From the NCBI GenBank assembly GCA_020636075.1, contig JACJYO010000001.1, positions 930,001 through 994,000 on the forward strand: a DNA stretch of 64,000 nt. Direction: 5' to 3'. Below the pieces are notes generated by a model that saw only the letters and a list, made by a program, of their open reading frames with translations, had not been told where the DNA came from and did not search any database. A program made the position numbers and the translations under genes. How positions within the stretch are numbered: the stretch's first letter is position 1; every line of letters begins with the position of its first letter. Shown in pieces: positions 46,553-54,903 of this stretch. The DNA is from Lewinellaceae bacterium (GTDB lineage Bacteria > Bacteroidota > Bacteroidia > Chitinophagales > Saprospiraceae).

Positions 46553-48640
46553 CTAATAGTCCTGGGCAACCCGAAAACCCAGATACTCGTACCCGTACGA
46601 GATGCCCCTGACGCGGTCCGCCACGCGGCAATTCCCAGAATCGAAGCGCCACGCGCCCCCGCGAAAAACGCGATGCGTTCCGGAAGCAGGTTCGGGCGGA
46701 TCGGTTTGGGCCGCAGCAGGATAGGCCTCGACATACCAGTCGTTGCACCATTCGAACACATTGCCGCTCATATCGTACAAACCCAATTCGTTGGCTTTTT
46801 TTTGGCCGGCCGGGTTCGTTTTGCCGCCGGCATTGCCTCTATGCCAGCCCACTTCATCCAGGCTGTTGCTGCCGGCGTATTTGTACCCCTTGCTTTTATT
46901 GCCGCCGCGCGCAGCGTATTCCCATTCTGCCTCGGTGGGCAAGCGGTATTTCCGGCCGGTTTTGGCGTTTAGTTTTTTCAGAAAATCCTGCGCATCGTTC
47001 CAACTGACGTTTTCCACCGGGCACTGGTCACAGCCTTTGAAATACAGGTTGGGCGGGTCGCTGCCCATTACGGCCCGCCACTGGGCCTGGGTAACTTCAG
47101 TTTTAGCCATGTAAAAAGTGTTAAGCGTAACACGATGGGCTGGTTTTTCATCGAAATCGCAGTCGTCACCCTGCTCGGCGGTACAACCCATGGTGAACGT
47201 CCCGCCTTCCACCAGCACCATCTCCGGCTCAAAGGGCAGCCGGGCTGCGGGCTGCGCCGCCATGCCGGGGTCGCCGGCAGGCGCCTGCTGTCCGGTAATC
47301 CGAAACTGCACAAACACCGCCAGTTTGAAGGAGTTATCGTTTTGCGGCATGGGGTATGCCCAGATGCGGCTGGGGGTGCGGTACACGGTGAGCGTGCGGT
47401 TGGCATCGTAGCGGCTGATCTCCAGGTTTTCCACTTCGATGATCTGGAGAATGCGGTCCACCTTGCCGTAGGCCTGCTCGATCTGTTTGCAGGAATTCAG
47501 CGCTTCGGCGGCCAGGATATCGGCCGGCGTGCCTTCCATGTAACTGCGGGTTTCTTTTACGACCAGCTCGCGCTCCTTCACCTGCCCCCAGCGGGTGGTC
47601 AGGTCCTGGATTTGGCGGCGCAAACTTTGCAGGGCGTCGGCTACCGAGGCGTCGATGTTTTGGGCGTTGAACGATACGCCCAGTTCGGTACAGATCGACC
47701 GGATTTTGGCCGAGCGGCTCGTCAGGCGTTGGCGGGCATCGTCGAGTTCGCGTTCGAGGCGGCGGATTTCCTCCGTGCCGCGCTGCAGGATGTCGTCTTG
47801 CCTGCTGTCGGCGGTGGTGTTTTCCCGCTGGATGTCGGCCAGGTAGGGCAACACCTCGCGTTCGATGCGGCTGATATGTTCGTCGCTCACGCCCCGGCTG
47901 CGCAGGCGGCTGCGAAAACCGCTGTCGGTGGCCAGGTTAAGCACCAGGGCTTTTTCGGCGCTTCCGGGCGTTGCAGGGTTTTGCTTGAGCGGCGTGGCGC
48001 CCACCTTGGCCACGTAGAGGAAGTAGTTTTTTTGAAAATTGGCGTGGTTGAAATACTCCTTTTCCGCGCGCGCTTCGCCGCCTTTGAAGGCCTGCACCAC
48101 ATCGCGCACCGGGGCAAAACCCTCGACCGCAGTGGCCCGGCTGAGGTAAGCGCCCACGAGGTCTTCCACGGCAATGGGACTGATGGCGCCGTTGGCCCGG
48201 GCGATGAGCACGCTTTTGTTTTCGTAGGGGTCGATGTTTTCGAGCAGCACGGCGAACACGCCGAGGTGTTTCACGTAACCGAGGTTTTGCTCTAGTTCGG
48301 CGCGCGACTTGCGACGGCTTTCCTCCAGGTCGCGTATCTGCTTTTCGATGCCGCCCACGTCTTTGTACGCCAGCACCTGCTGGTACTTGAGCGAGAGGTT
48401 GGACATTTGGGCCACCAGCCCGTCCAACTCGCGGTCGGTGACGGCATTACATTGATCGATGCGGGTTTTGACGGCCAGGTAATCGGCGTCCGCGTATCTC
48501 GGGCGATGGTCGTCAAACAGTTTGTACAGCACGGCCTTGGTAGTCGGGTAGCTTGTTTGTACGGGGCTTTCGGGCAGGCAGGTTTGGGCGTTTAGCTGGG
48601 CCAGGAGGAGGGGGAGCGCTATGGTGATGTGGTATTTCAT
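46553..48640 (-). CDS. Coiled-coil SUMF1-domain exported protein (paralogue A)
   Basis: This is a 695-residue protein when started at the ATG at 48640, giving the signal MKYHITIALPLLLAQLNAQ. Residues about 50-310 are largely helical coiled coil (MSNLSLKYQQVLAYKDVGGIEK and HISRIEREVLPYLADIQREN). A linker with a short beta segment (YRTPSRIWAYPMPQ) leads to a C-terminal SUMF1 (formylglycine-generating-enzyme-like) domain at about 475-695: MVLVEGGTFTMGC, YRLPTEAEWEYAARGG, LYDMSGNVFEWCNDW, FRGGAWRFDSGNCRVADR. Only the second of the two catalytic cysteines is present (GNCR), so formylglycine formation is unlikely; a binding role is more probable. It is last in the leftward cluster. Confidence 0.88.
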   Translation of the reverse strand: MKYHITIALPLLLAQLNAQTCLPESPVQTSYPTTKAVLYKLFDDHRPRYADADYLAVKTRIDQCNAVTDRELDGLVAQMSNLSLKYQQVLAYKDVGGIEKQIRDLEESRRKSRAELEQNLGYVKHLGVFAVLLENIDPYENKSVLIARANGAISPIAVEDLVGAYLSRATAVEGFAPVRDVVQAFKGGEARAEKEYFNHANFQKNYFLYVAKVGATPLKQNPATPGSAEKALVLNLATDSGFRSRLRSRGVSDEHISRIEREVLPYLADIQRENTTADSRQDDILQRGTEEIRRLERELDDARQRLTSRSAKIRSICTELGVSFNAQNIDASVADALQSLRRQIQDLTTRWGQVKERELVVKETRSYMEGTPADILAAEALNSCKQIEQAYGKVDRILQIIEVENLEISRYDANRTLTVYRTPSRIWAYPMPQNDNSFKLAVFVQFRITGQQAPAGDPGMAAQPAARLPFEPEMVLVEGGTFTMGCTAEQGDDCDFDEKPAHRVTLNTFYMAKTEVTQAQWRAVMGSDPPNLYFKGCDQCPVENVSWNDAQDFLKKLNAKTGRKYRLPTEAEWEYAARGGNKSKGYKYAGSNSLDEVGWHRGNAGGKTNPAGQKKANELGLYDMSGNVFEWCNDWYVEAYPAAAQTDPPEPASGTHRVFRGGAWRFDSGNCRVADRVRGISYGYEYLGFRVAQDY

Positions 48641-48956
48641 TGGTTGGTGTTGTGATCGTTTTTCAGTTTTTAACATGAACAGGAGTCATCTCAAATTTTT
48701 GTATAAAACGGGCCTCGGTACCGGCGTGCGTTGGCAAGTTATACTCGTCGGACAACTCAACGTCTAATATCGTCAACTTAAGGCGAGTGAAGAGGTTTCA
48801 TCTGCGAGGCACGAGCAGGTGAAATCTCGTAACGATGATCTTCCGCGATGAGATAACACCTTTTCCTTCGTCAAAGATGTCACCGCATCGCTACCGCCTT
48901 CTAAAATGAAAAAAATTAGACGCTACACGACGAATACCTCTTGAAAGCGAAATGTG
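48641..48956. other. Gap between the two SUMF1 paralogues
   Basis: These 316 bp carry no gene that I recognise. An imperfect hairpin lies near 48793-48827 (gtttcatctgc against gcaggtgaaat), and 8-bp inverted copies of cgtctaat occur at 48761 and 48915. The length is unusual within an otherwise tight cluster. Confidence 0.4.
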
Positions 48957-51143
48957 TTAATTGTCTCGGGCTACACGAAAACCCAGATCATTACCCGTAC
49001 TGTTTACGTTACGATTCGTTACACGGCAAAACCTGGAATGGCTACCCCATGAGCCCCCGCGACAACCGTGAAACTCTCCGGAAACAGGCCCGCCAGGATC
49101 AATCTGCGGGGCCGAGGAGTAACTGTCGGCATACCAGTCGCTGCACCATTCGTACACATTGCCACTCATATCGTACAAACCCAATTCGTTGACTTTTTTT
49201 TGTCCGACGGACTGGGGCTTTCCACCCGCGTTTACAGTATACCAGCCTACTTCATCCAGATTATTACTGCCAGCGTATTTGTAGCCCTTGCTCTTGTTGC
49301 CACCACGAGCGGCATATTCCCATTCTGCTTCGGTGGGAAGTCGGTATTTCTTACCCGTTTTGACACTTATCCATTTGAGGTATTCCTGGGCGGCAAACCA
49401 GGATACGTAAACCACCGGGTGTTTTTCCAAACCTGGTGCGACCGAAAATGTACCGCCCGCCCAAACCGCATTTGAGTACTTGATCTGGTCAGATAAATTA
49501 ATTAGCTCCACGTTGTAGATGGAAACCGTAGTGCCTGTTGCATCTATACTGATTTCTGAGCTGATATCATTGAGAAAGGCAACGAATTGTTCGTTGGTCA
49601 CTTCAGTTTTCCCAATAGAAAAACTCTTCAGTTGGACCCAATGGACATTTTTTTCATCATTGTCACAATCGCTCTGCTCGGCAGTACAACCCATCTGGAA
49701 TTTGCCGCCTTCCACCGTCACCATCTCCGGCTCGAAGGGCAGGCGTGCGCCGCCACCACCGCCTGCCGCCTGCTGCCCGGTCACCCGAAACTGCACGAAC
49801 ACCGCCACGCCATAGGCGCCGTCGTCGCGGGGCATGGCGTAGGCCCAGATGCGGCTGGGCGTGCGGAATACGCTGACGGTGCGGTTGCTTTCGAAGCGGC
49901 TGAGTTCAAAGTCCTGCACTTCGGTTACCTGGAGCATGCGGTCGAGTTGGCCGTAGCCTTTTTCGATCTGCTGGCAAAGTTTGATGGTTTCGGCAGCCAG
50001 CGACTGGGAGAGGGAGCCTTCCACGAAGGTGCGGGTTTCCTTGTACACGACTTCCGCCTCCACCGTGCTGTTCCACTGCCCGGTGAGGGCGGCGAGTTGG
50101 TCGCGGATTTTTTGCAGGGCGCCGTTTACGCTTTGGTCGAAATTGTTGCCGGCATTGAAGGGCACGCCGAGTTCCCGGCAGATTTCGCCGATTTTGGCCG
50201 AGCGGGTTTGCAGGCGCAGGCGGGCGTCTTCGATCTCGCGCTCGATGCGGCGGATTTCCTCGGCGCCGTTTTGCAAAATATAGTCCTGCCGGCTGTCGGC
50301 GGTGCGATTGTCGCGCTGGATGGTGCTCAGGAACGGCAGCACCTCCTGTTCGATGCGGCGGATGTCGGTTTCGCTAACGCCTTTTTCCAGGAGTTTTTGC
50401 CGGAAACCGGTATCCACATCCAGGTTGAGCACCAGGGCGGCAGCGGCGGCCGGGGAGGTGCCGGCGGTTTTTTGGCGGGTGGGCGTCGCCCCGACACGGG
50501 CCAGGAAGAGGAAGGTTTTGCGGGCGTGGTTGGGTTGGTTGAAGTACTCGCGCTCCATGCGCACTTCGCCGTTTTTCACTTCCAGGATCACATCGCGTAC
50601 CGGCGCGAAGTCACGCACGGCGCTGGTGCGGCGGATACTCAGGCCCACCAGGTCGTCCACAGCACGTGGCGTAATGGCCTGGTTGGCTTGCTCAATGAGA
50701 TCTTTTTTCTCGCTTTTATAAAAATCGACGTTTTCCAGCAGCACGGCGTACACGCCCGTGTGTTTGACGTAGCCGAGGTTTTGTTCCAACTCCGTGCGCG
50801 ATTTTTGCAAACTTTCCTCCAGGTCGCGCAGTTGTTTTTCAATACCAGCCACGTCTTTGTAGCCCAGGATTTGCTGGTATTTGAGCGACAGCTCCGACAT
50901 CTGCGACACGATGTTACCCAGCGATACCTCCATGTCGTTGTTGCAGCGGTTGATCCGGGTTTTGAGGTCCTCGTAGGCCGGCTGTTGTAATTCAGCTGTT
51001 TGCCGGGCCTGGGTGAACAGGTTTTGCAAGGTGGCAGCCGAAGCCGGATAATCCGTCGTTACGGGACTTTCGGGCAGGCAATTTTGCGCACTCAGATAAA
51101 ATGGAAGGATGAAAATTTGAAGGCAGGTTAAAAAAAATTTCAT
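48957..51143 (-). CDS. Coiled-coil SUMF1-domain exported protein (paralogue B)
   Basis: This 728-residue protein is a clear tandem paralogue of the 46553-48640 product. A signal peptide ends near residue 19 (YLSAQ). The coiled-coil half matches paralogue A closely (MSELSLKYQQILGYKDVAGIEK, TADSRQDYILQNGAEEIRRIER), then a C-terminal SUMF1 domain spans about 500-728. Its early part has an insertion (EISIDATGTTVSIYNVELIN) absent from A. The C-terminus (CRGGSWGSHSRFCRVTNRNV) retains one cysteine of the FGE pair; a second Cys precedes the RGGSW motif at a non-canonical place. The ending resembles variable regions of SUMF1/C-type-lectin proteins diversified by DGRs. The natural role is unknown. Confidence 0.88.
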   Translation of the reverse strand: MKFFLTCLQIFILPFYLSAQNCLPESPVTTDYPASAATLQNLFTQARQTAELQQPAYEDLKTRINRCNNDMEVSLGNIVSQMSELSLKYQQILGYKDVAGIEKQLRDLEESLQKSRTELEQNLGYVKHTGVYAVLLENVDFYKSEKKDLIEQANQAITPRAVDDLVGLSIRRTSAVRDFAPVRDVILEVKNGEVRMEREYFNQPNHARKTFLFLARVGATPTRQKTAGTSPAAAAALVLNLDVDTGFRQKLLEKGVSETDIRRIEQEVLPFLSTIQRDNRTADSRQDYILQNGAEEIRRIEREIEDARLRLQTRSAKIGEICRELGVPFNAGNNFDQSVNGALQKIRDQLAALTGQWNSTVEAEVVYKETRTFVEGSLSQSLAAETIKLCQQIEKGYGQLDRMLQVTEVQDFELSRFESNRTVSVFRTPSRIWAYAMPRDDGAYGVAVFVQFRVTGQQAAGGGGGARLPFEPEMVTVEGGKFQMGCTAEQSDCDNDEKNVHWVQLKSFSIGKTEVTNEQFVAFLNDISSEISIDATGTTVSIYNVELINLSDQIKYSNAVWAGGTFSVAPGLEKHPVVYVSWFAAQEYLKWISVKTGKKYRLPTEAEWEYAARGGNKSKGYKYAGSNNLDEVGWYTVNAGGKPQSVGQKKVNELGLYDMSGNVYEWCSDWYADSYSSAPQIDPGGPVSGEFHGCRGGSWGSHSRFCRVTNRNVNSTGNDLGFRVARDN

Positions 51144-51227
51144 GACAAAAGCGGTAAGGATTTGCAGCGCAGAGGCTGGATTTTCAAAAGCGGATTGAAA
51201 ATGGTTGTTTTTGTAAAAATCCCGTAG

Positions 51228-52172
51228 TTACGGAAAAATCAGTCGCACTGCCGCACCCAGGCCTTTTTCAGCCGCTTCCAGCCAGGGTTGCAAGAGCGGC
51301 CAGTCGGTAGCGGGAATACGCAGGCTGTTGTCGGGGTTGGGCTGTGCAGTCAGGGTGGCCGGCGCTTCACCCACCGGCAACGCCGCCTGCCCGTACCGGA
51401 ACACCTGCCGCCCGGTTTCCCGGTACCGCGCTTCGGCGTCGTACAGCACCGCGCCGTTTTCGTCGGTGATCACCGGGTACAGGGCGGGTTGGGCCATAGC
51501 GCCGGTTACAAAAACCACTTGCTCCAGGCTGTCGGGCACAAGTGGCTGGCCTATTGCGGCAACCGGCGCGATCCAGTTTTGCAATTGTTGGATTGGCGCC
51601 CGCATAGTCACTTCCACCATATCGGCGCCGACTACAGGCTCGCCCACAAACCTGGACATGCGCAGCATGCCGGCAGTCAGGCTTTCGAGATCGTCTCTTT
51701 CGGCCATAAAATCCTGCACCCGGGTCGCCCGCTTGATAAACACACCTTTGATCATAGCCAGCAGGTTGGCCTGCGCCACGACCTCAGCCGCGCGCTGGGC
51801 CATCAGTACAGCCTGGGCTTCCACGGGAAATTTAGTGCGGTTGATCACGCCCTGCCCTTTGGCCACCACGAAGCCCTCCGTCCAGCGGATTTCCCCGTTC
51901 GGCTGTTTTTCCACCAGCGGTTGCGTGTTCCGCACCGGACGGGGTTTGGGCGGATCGAGGCGGCGTTTTGTTTTGGCTATCCATTCGGACACGTCGGGCG
52001 CCGGGGGGGCGTCCGGACATTTTTGTGCGCCTTCAAATTTCTGCAAGGCGGTGGCAAATTCTTTGTTTTCAAAGGCTTCGAGGCCTTTTTGCCGGAGGTA
52101 GGCGTAGCAATCCTGCGCATGGGCGGGTTGCAGGAGCAGGAAAAAAAACAGGGAGACGAGTAGATTTTTCAT
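51228..52172 (-). CDS. Exported LPP20-like domain protein
   Basis: This 314-residue protein has a signal peptide (QPAHAQ, about residue 19) and an N-terminal TPR-like helix pair (YLRQKGLEAFENKEFATALQKFEGAQK). Residues about 105-215 resemble the LPP20/FlgP fold (AQAVLMAQRAAEVVAQANLLAMIKGV ... MVEVTMRAPI), which often binds at the outer membrane. The C-terminal part is beta-rich (VVFVTGAMAQPALYPVITDE). It overlaps the upstream EAD11-like gene by 4 bp (ATGA type), so the two are translationally coupled. Domain assignment is by pattern only. Confidence 0.7.
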   Translation of the reverse strand: MKNLLVSLFFFLLLQPAHAQDCYAYLRQKGLEAFENKEFATALQKFEGAQKCPDAPPAPDVSEWIAKTKRRLDPPKPRPVRNTQPLVEKQPNGEIRWTEGFVVAKGQGVINRTKFPVEAQAVLMAQRAAEVVAQANLLAMIKGVFIKRATRVQDFMAERDDLESLTAGMLRMSRFVGEPVVGADMVEVTMRAPIQQLQNWIAPVAAIGQPLVPDSLEQVVFVTGAMAQPALYPVITDENGAVLYDAEARYRETGRQVFRYGQAALPVGEAPATLTAQPNPDNSLRIPATDWPLLQPWLEAAEKGLGAAVRLIFP

Positions 52173-52795
52173 TTGGAAAATTGGTTTACAAGTTGACGGG
52201 CTTCAGGGTGGTCGGGGTGTATTTCCAGTGCTTTTTGAGCAAATTCCAGCGCTTTTTCGGGCTCGCCGGACTGCTGCATGACGCGCGCGCTTTGCAGGTA
52301 GCGGTCCAACTGCCGGTTTAAATCGAGGACTTTTTGTTGTATTTCAAGCTGGTATTTCCCGGTCGGGTATTGCTCCAAATAGTGCGCACAGGCGGGCACG
52401 GTATTCGCATCGAGCGTTTGGCGATAGGCTTTCAACTCGGCATCGGGTTGTTGCCAGTACCAATAGCCGCCACCGCAAAGCAGGACAAGCAAAGTGGCAG
52501 CTAACCAGCGCAGCGGCCAGGGCCGGGGCGCGTTTGCACGTTGTTGCAACTGTTGGGTAACATCGAGCAGATCGGCGCTCAGGCGGGCGTGTTGCCGGGC
52601 TTCTTCCCTGGGATCGAGCAAGCCGGCCGCCCGTTGCCGCTGGAATTCCTGCCGGCGGCCATCGATCACCACCACCACATCGTACAGGTCGGGATGGCGG
52701 CGGGCAGCTTGTTTAAGCGCTTCAGCTGCCTTATCCAACTGGCCCTGGCTGATGCTTCGGCGGATTTTATCCCACAAGGCGGATTTTATGGACAT
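52169..52795 (-). CDS. EAD11-like single-pass membrane protein with TPR
   Basis: This 208-residue protein has three parts. Residues 1-85 look like effector-associated domain 11 (EAD11): the pattern IxxGxLDKAxExL at 15-27, VVVVIDGRRQEFQRQRAAGL and ARLSADLLDV fits that helical adaptor, known from conflict-system proteins in Bacteroidota and other bacteria. A transmembrane helix follows at about 96-114 (LRWLAATLLVLLCGGGYWYW). The periplasmic part has a YLEQYPTGKYQLEIQQKV motif and a TPR (165-198). No effector is fused. It is first in the cluster and overlaps the next gene by 4 bp. The topology puts the EAD in the cytoplasm, so it could dock a cytosolic partner encoded elsewhere. The family call is by eye and needs a profile search. 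Confidence 0.7.
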   Translation of the reverse strand: MSIKSALWDKIRRSISQGQLDKAAEALKQAARRHPDLYDVVVVIDGRRQEFQRQRAAGLLDPREEARQHARLSADLLDVTQQLQQRANAPRPWPLRWLAATLLVLLCGGGYWYWQQPDAELKAYRQTLDANTVPACAHYLEQYPTGKYQLEIQQKVLDLNRQLDRYLQSARVMQQSGEPEKALEFAQKALEIHPDHPEARQLVNQFSK

Positions 52796-52838
52796 ATTTG
52801 GGATCGGACTATTACCAATGATCTAAAATTTGCTTTAG

Positions 52839-52846
52839 CAAAACTA
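52839..52846 (-). promoter_or_regulatory. -7 box TAGTTTTG for the EAD11/SUMF1 cluster
   Basis: On the minus strand this reads TAGTTTTG, 43 bp upstream of the first ATG at 52795. No -33 motif stands at the normal distance. Confidence 0.5.
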
Positions 52847-53016
52847 CTCAATTCAGGCATGTTTTCGGCGCTACCGGTATGGACCAGAATTTCCAGAGCA
52901 AGCGATCCTTCAATCTCCCTATTTCAAATCACCTTATTTAAATCACTTTTGTTTCCAGGATCAAGATCTTTACTTTTATATCATCAATCCTGCATTATTT
53001 ACCAAAAGAAGCACTC

Positions 53017-53508
53017 ATGTATTCAAAAAAGTACGTCATTTTGTTCGCCATGATTTTCCTTGGCTTCGGGTTTTCACAATGTGTAGAAAAAAAAGAAGAT
53101 ACCGGGAATTCCGTTAGCCCAACTACACCCAACCTGGAAGGCACCTGGTTAAAAACCGATGGCCAGGTCATTTATTGGAACAAGGAAATCAGCTATTTCC
53201 CGAAAAGTTATGAAACGGCACAGCTCGAAATAAGAGGCCAGGTAGATGGTGTCTTTGAAGCCTATCAAAAAACAATCCCCTTACGGGAAGATCACCCGGG
53301 CAAGCATGGCGACCAAGCGTTGCCCAAAACTGAACTTCTGCTCCTGGGTACAATCGCTTACGATGGAAAGACAGTAATGATGACCGACGTCGGCGACAAT
53401 ACTTTTTACCAATGCACACTCACCGATGAAAATACCATGCAGTGTGTTGTGTGGGAGGGCGGCGATAACGCTTTGGCCGGCCGCATTATCCTTAAGCGAC
53501 AAAAATAG
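53017..53508 (+). CDS. Small lipoprotein of unknown function
   Basis: This 163-residue protein has a signal and lipobox GFSQC (Cys near residue 22), then a beta-rich domain (EGTWLKTDGQVIYWNKEISYF, TVMMTDVGDNTFYQCTLTDE) that looks like a lipocalin-like barrel. It is divergent from the EAD11 cluster and lies inside the same pair of 35-bp palindromes. No family was identified. Confidence 0.65.
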   Translation: MYSKKYVILFAMIFLGFGFSQCVEKKEDTGNSVSPTTPNLEGTWLKTDGQVIYWNKEISYFPKSYETAQLEIRGQVDGVFEAYQKTIPLREDHPGKHGDQALPKTELLLLGTIAYDGKTVMMTDVGDNTFYQCTLTDENTMQCVVWEGGDNALAGRIILKRQK

Positions 53509-53576
53509 GCTCCCTCCATGTTGAAGGTTTTGAAACCTATAACTGTTTTGTTGCCGGGAACAAGACGCCTATTTTT
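53501..53576. repeat. Short inverted repeat overlapping the end of the lipoprotein gene
   Basis: The 10-bp arms aaaaataggc (53501-53510) and gcctattttt (53567-53576) enclose a smaller aggtttTGaaacct palindrome. It may act in transcript 3'-end formation. Confidence 0.5.
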
Positions 53577-53615
53577 ACTGTTAAAAGCAAAAATTGCAGC
53601 GTAATCTAATTGACA

Positions 53616-53650
53616 CGAACGTTGGCAGGGTTTGAAACCCTGCCAACGTT
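53616..53650. repeat. 35-bp palindromic repeat, copy B
   Basis: Identical over 35 bp to 46456-46490: 16-bp arms around one G. It lies upstream of the DUF2452 gene. Confidence 0.9.
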
Positions 53651-53686
53651 AACTAACCCCCGCCGACGTTGACAACAAATCAGAAC

Positions 53687-54163
53687 ATGGCCAAGAAGAA
53701 AAAACAGCAACAACCCGACGCCTTCGTCAACCCCATCGATAAAGACAAGGTGGCCGACCTGCCCGGCTTACTGCCCTATGCGCATCACGCCGGAAGCGCC
53801 ATCATTAAACCCGAAGACAAAGGCCGAATCCGCGGCAATGCCATGACCGCCATGTACGACCAGACCGACCGGCAGATGGAGCAATTGCGGCAGCAAATGG
53901 AGACGCTGGCCCAACAAGCCAAATCGCTGCACGAACGCATGACGGTGTCGGAGGTCATTTACCAGGCCGATATTCCCTTTCAGCCGGTCATCCACCATGT
54001 GTACCACCTGTATCGCCGAAAATCCGACGGCGCGCATCTATTGTCCATGATCGCACCGGCAGAATGGGGCCGCCGGAAGCCCTTTGAGTTTCTGGCTACG
54101 GTACGGTTGTTGGGTGATCATACCTGGGAAGTTTTGGAACAACAGACCGCTGCTGCGACCTGA
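53687..54163 (+). CDS. DUF2452 family protein
   Basis: This is a 158-residue cytoplasmic protein started at the ATG at 53687; an earlier TTG at 53669 is less likely. After a basic N-terminus (KKKKQQQ), the family pattern is clear: FVNPIDKDKVADLPGLLPYA, HAGSAIIKPEDKGRIRGNA, a coiled-coil QTDRQMEQLRQQMETLAQQA and SMIAPAEWGRRKPFEFLATV. DUF2452 is conserved in Bacteroidota and some eukaryotes; its function is not known. Confidence 0.88.
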   Translation: MAKKKKQQQPDAFVNPIDKDKVADLPGLLPYAHHAGSAIIKPEDKGRIRGNAMTAMYDQTDRQMEQLRQQMETLAQQAKSLHERMTVSEVIYQADIPFQPVIHHVYHLYRRKSDGAHLLSMIAPAEWGRRKPFEFLATVRLLGDHTWEVLEQQTAAAT

Positions 54164-54199
54164 TTGCCCCTTCACTGTGTTCAAATTAAACAGTTTAGA

Positions 54200-54333
54200 G
54201 GGGGTGATTACTTTTCAAATTTCAAATTGAACTTTTCAAATTTGACTTAAGAGAAACTTTTCAGACTTATGGTGCATTTAAAAAAAGTCAAAAGTTCAAT
54301 TTGAAAAGTCTGATTTGAAAAGTATTCATCCCC
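54200..54333. repeat. Imperfect inverted-repeat element rich in cttttcaaat
   Basis: The left end (gggggtgattacttttcaaat) and the right end (atttgaaaagtattcatcccc) pair at about 18 of 21 positions, with further internal copies of cttttcaaa on one side and tttgaaaag on the other. It fills the gap between the DUF2452 gene and the next gene. Confidence 0.65.
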
Positions 54334-54339
54334 CGCATT

Positions 54340-54801
54340 ATGCCAAACAAACCCGTCCATCCTGCCCTTGCTGCCGCCCGAATCTGGGGGATTATCAACC
54401 TCACGGGTCCGGCTTTTTTTGTCTTGTTCATTTGGTTGTATCAGGCGCTGGATAGCAGTTTGCCTATTTTTCAAACTGATCAGCCCGATTATTTCCAACT
54501 CTACAGCATCATGCTGATTATCGGGACCTTTTTATTCATTATCCCGTTTTTCATCACCTGGGCGATGCTTTCGTTTTGGAAAAAACGGCGTTTGCGCGCC
54601 TACCTCATGGCCGAGCGTCTGCTGCTGCTCGACCTGGTGTTTACCGTATGCGGAATAACTTTTCTGACCACCCAGATCCAAACACTGCACCCGCTGACGC
54701 ATGCTGCGCTGTTGTTCCTGCCCTATTTTCTGGCTGGTGTGTTGGGTATCCTGTACGTGCTGGGCTTGCCATACCGGAAGGTTGAGCACTTTTCAAATTA
54801 G
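54340..54801 (+). CDS. Four-helix integral membrane protein
   Basis: This 153-residue protein has four hydrophobic helices (about residues 15-35, 52-77, 92-110 and 121-143) with a basic loop between the second and third (WKKRRLRAYLMAERL), so both ends should be in the cytoplasm. No family or motif was recognised. Gene reality is supported by helix regularity and normal composition. Confidence 0.6.
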   Translation: MPNKPVHPALAAARIWGIINLTGPAFFVLFIWLYQALDSSLPIFQTDQPDYFQLYSIMLIIGTFLFIIPFFITWAMLSFWKKRRLRAYLMAERLLLLDLVFTVCGITFLTTQIQTLHPLTHAALLFLPYFLAGVLGILYVLGLPYRKVEHFSN

Positions 54802-54903
54802 ACTTTTGACTTTCAACGCGCACTTTCTGGTTTTGGATGTTGGCGGAATTTGAAATTTGAAAATAAAAATTGGAAACTGGAAAAGTAGAGGAACCCCTCC
54901 GGA

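Noticed and set aside
47135..50990. Long plus-strand frames opposite the two SUMF1 genes
   Set aside because: The minus-strand products show clear SUMF1 and coiled-coil motifs; the plus-strand frames repeat the same antisense pattern in both paralogues, as expected of shadows.
46553..51143. Formylglycine-generating enzyme (sulfatase activator) call
   Set aside because: The cysteine pair is incomplete, a long coiled-coil half is present and no sulfatase gene is near.
46456..53650. CRISPR-like repeats from the two identical palindromes
   Set aside because: Only two copies, 7 kb apart, with no spacers between.
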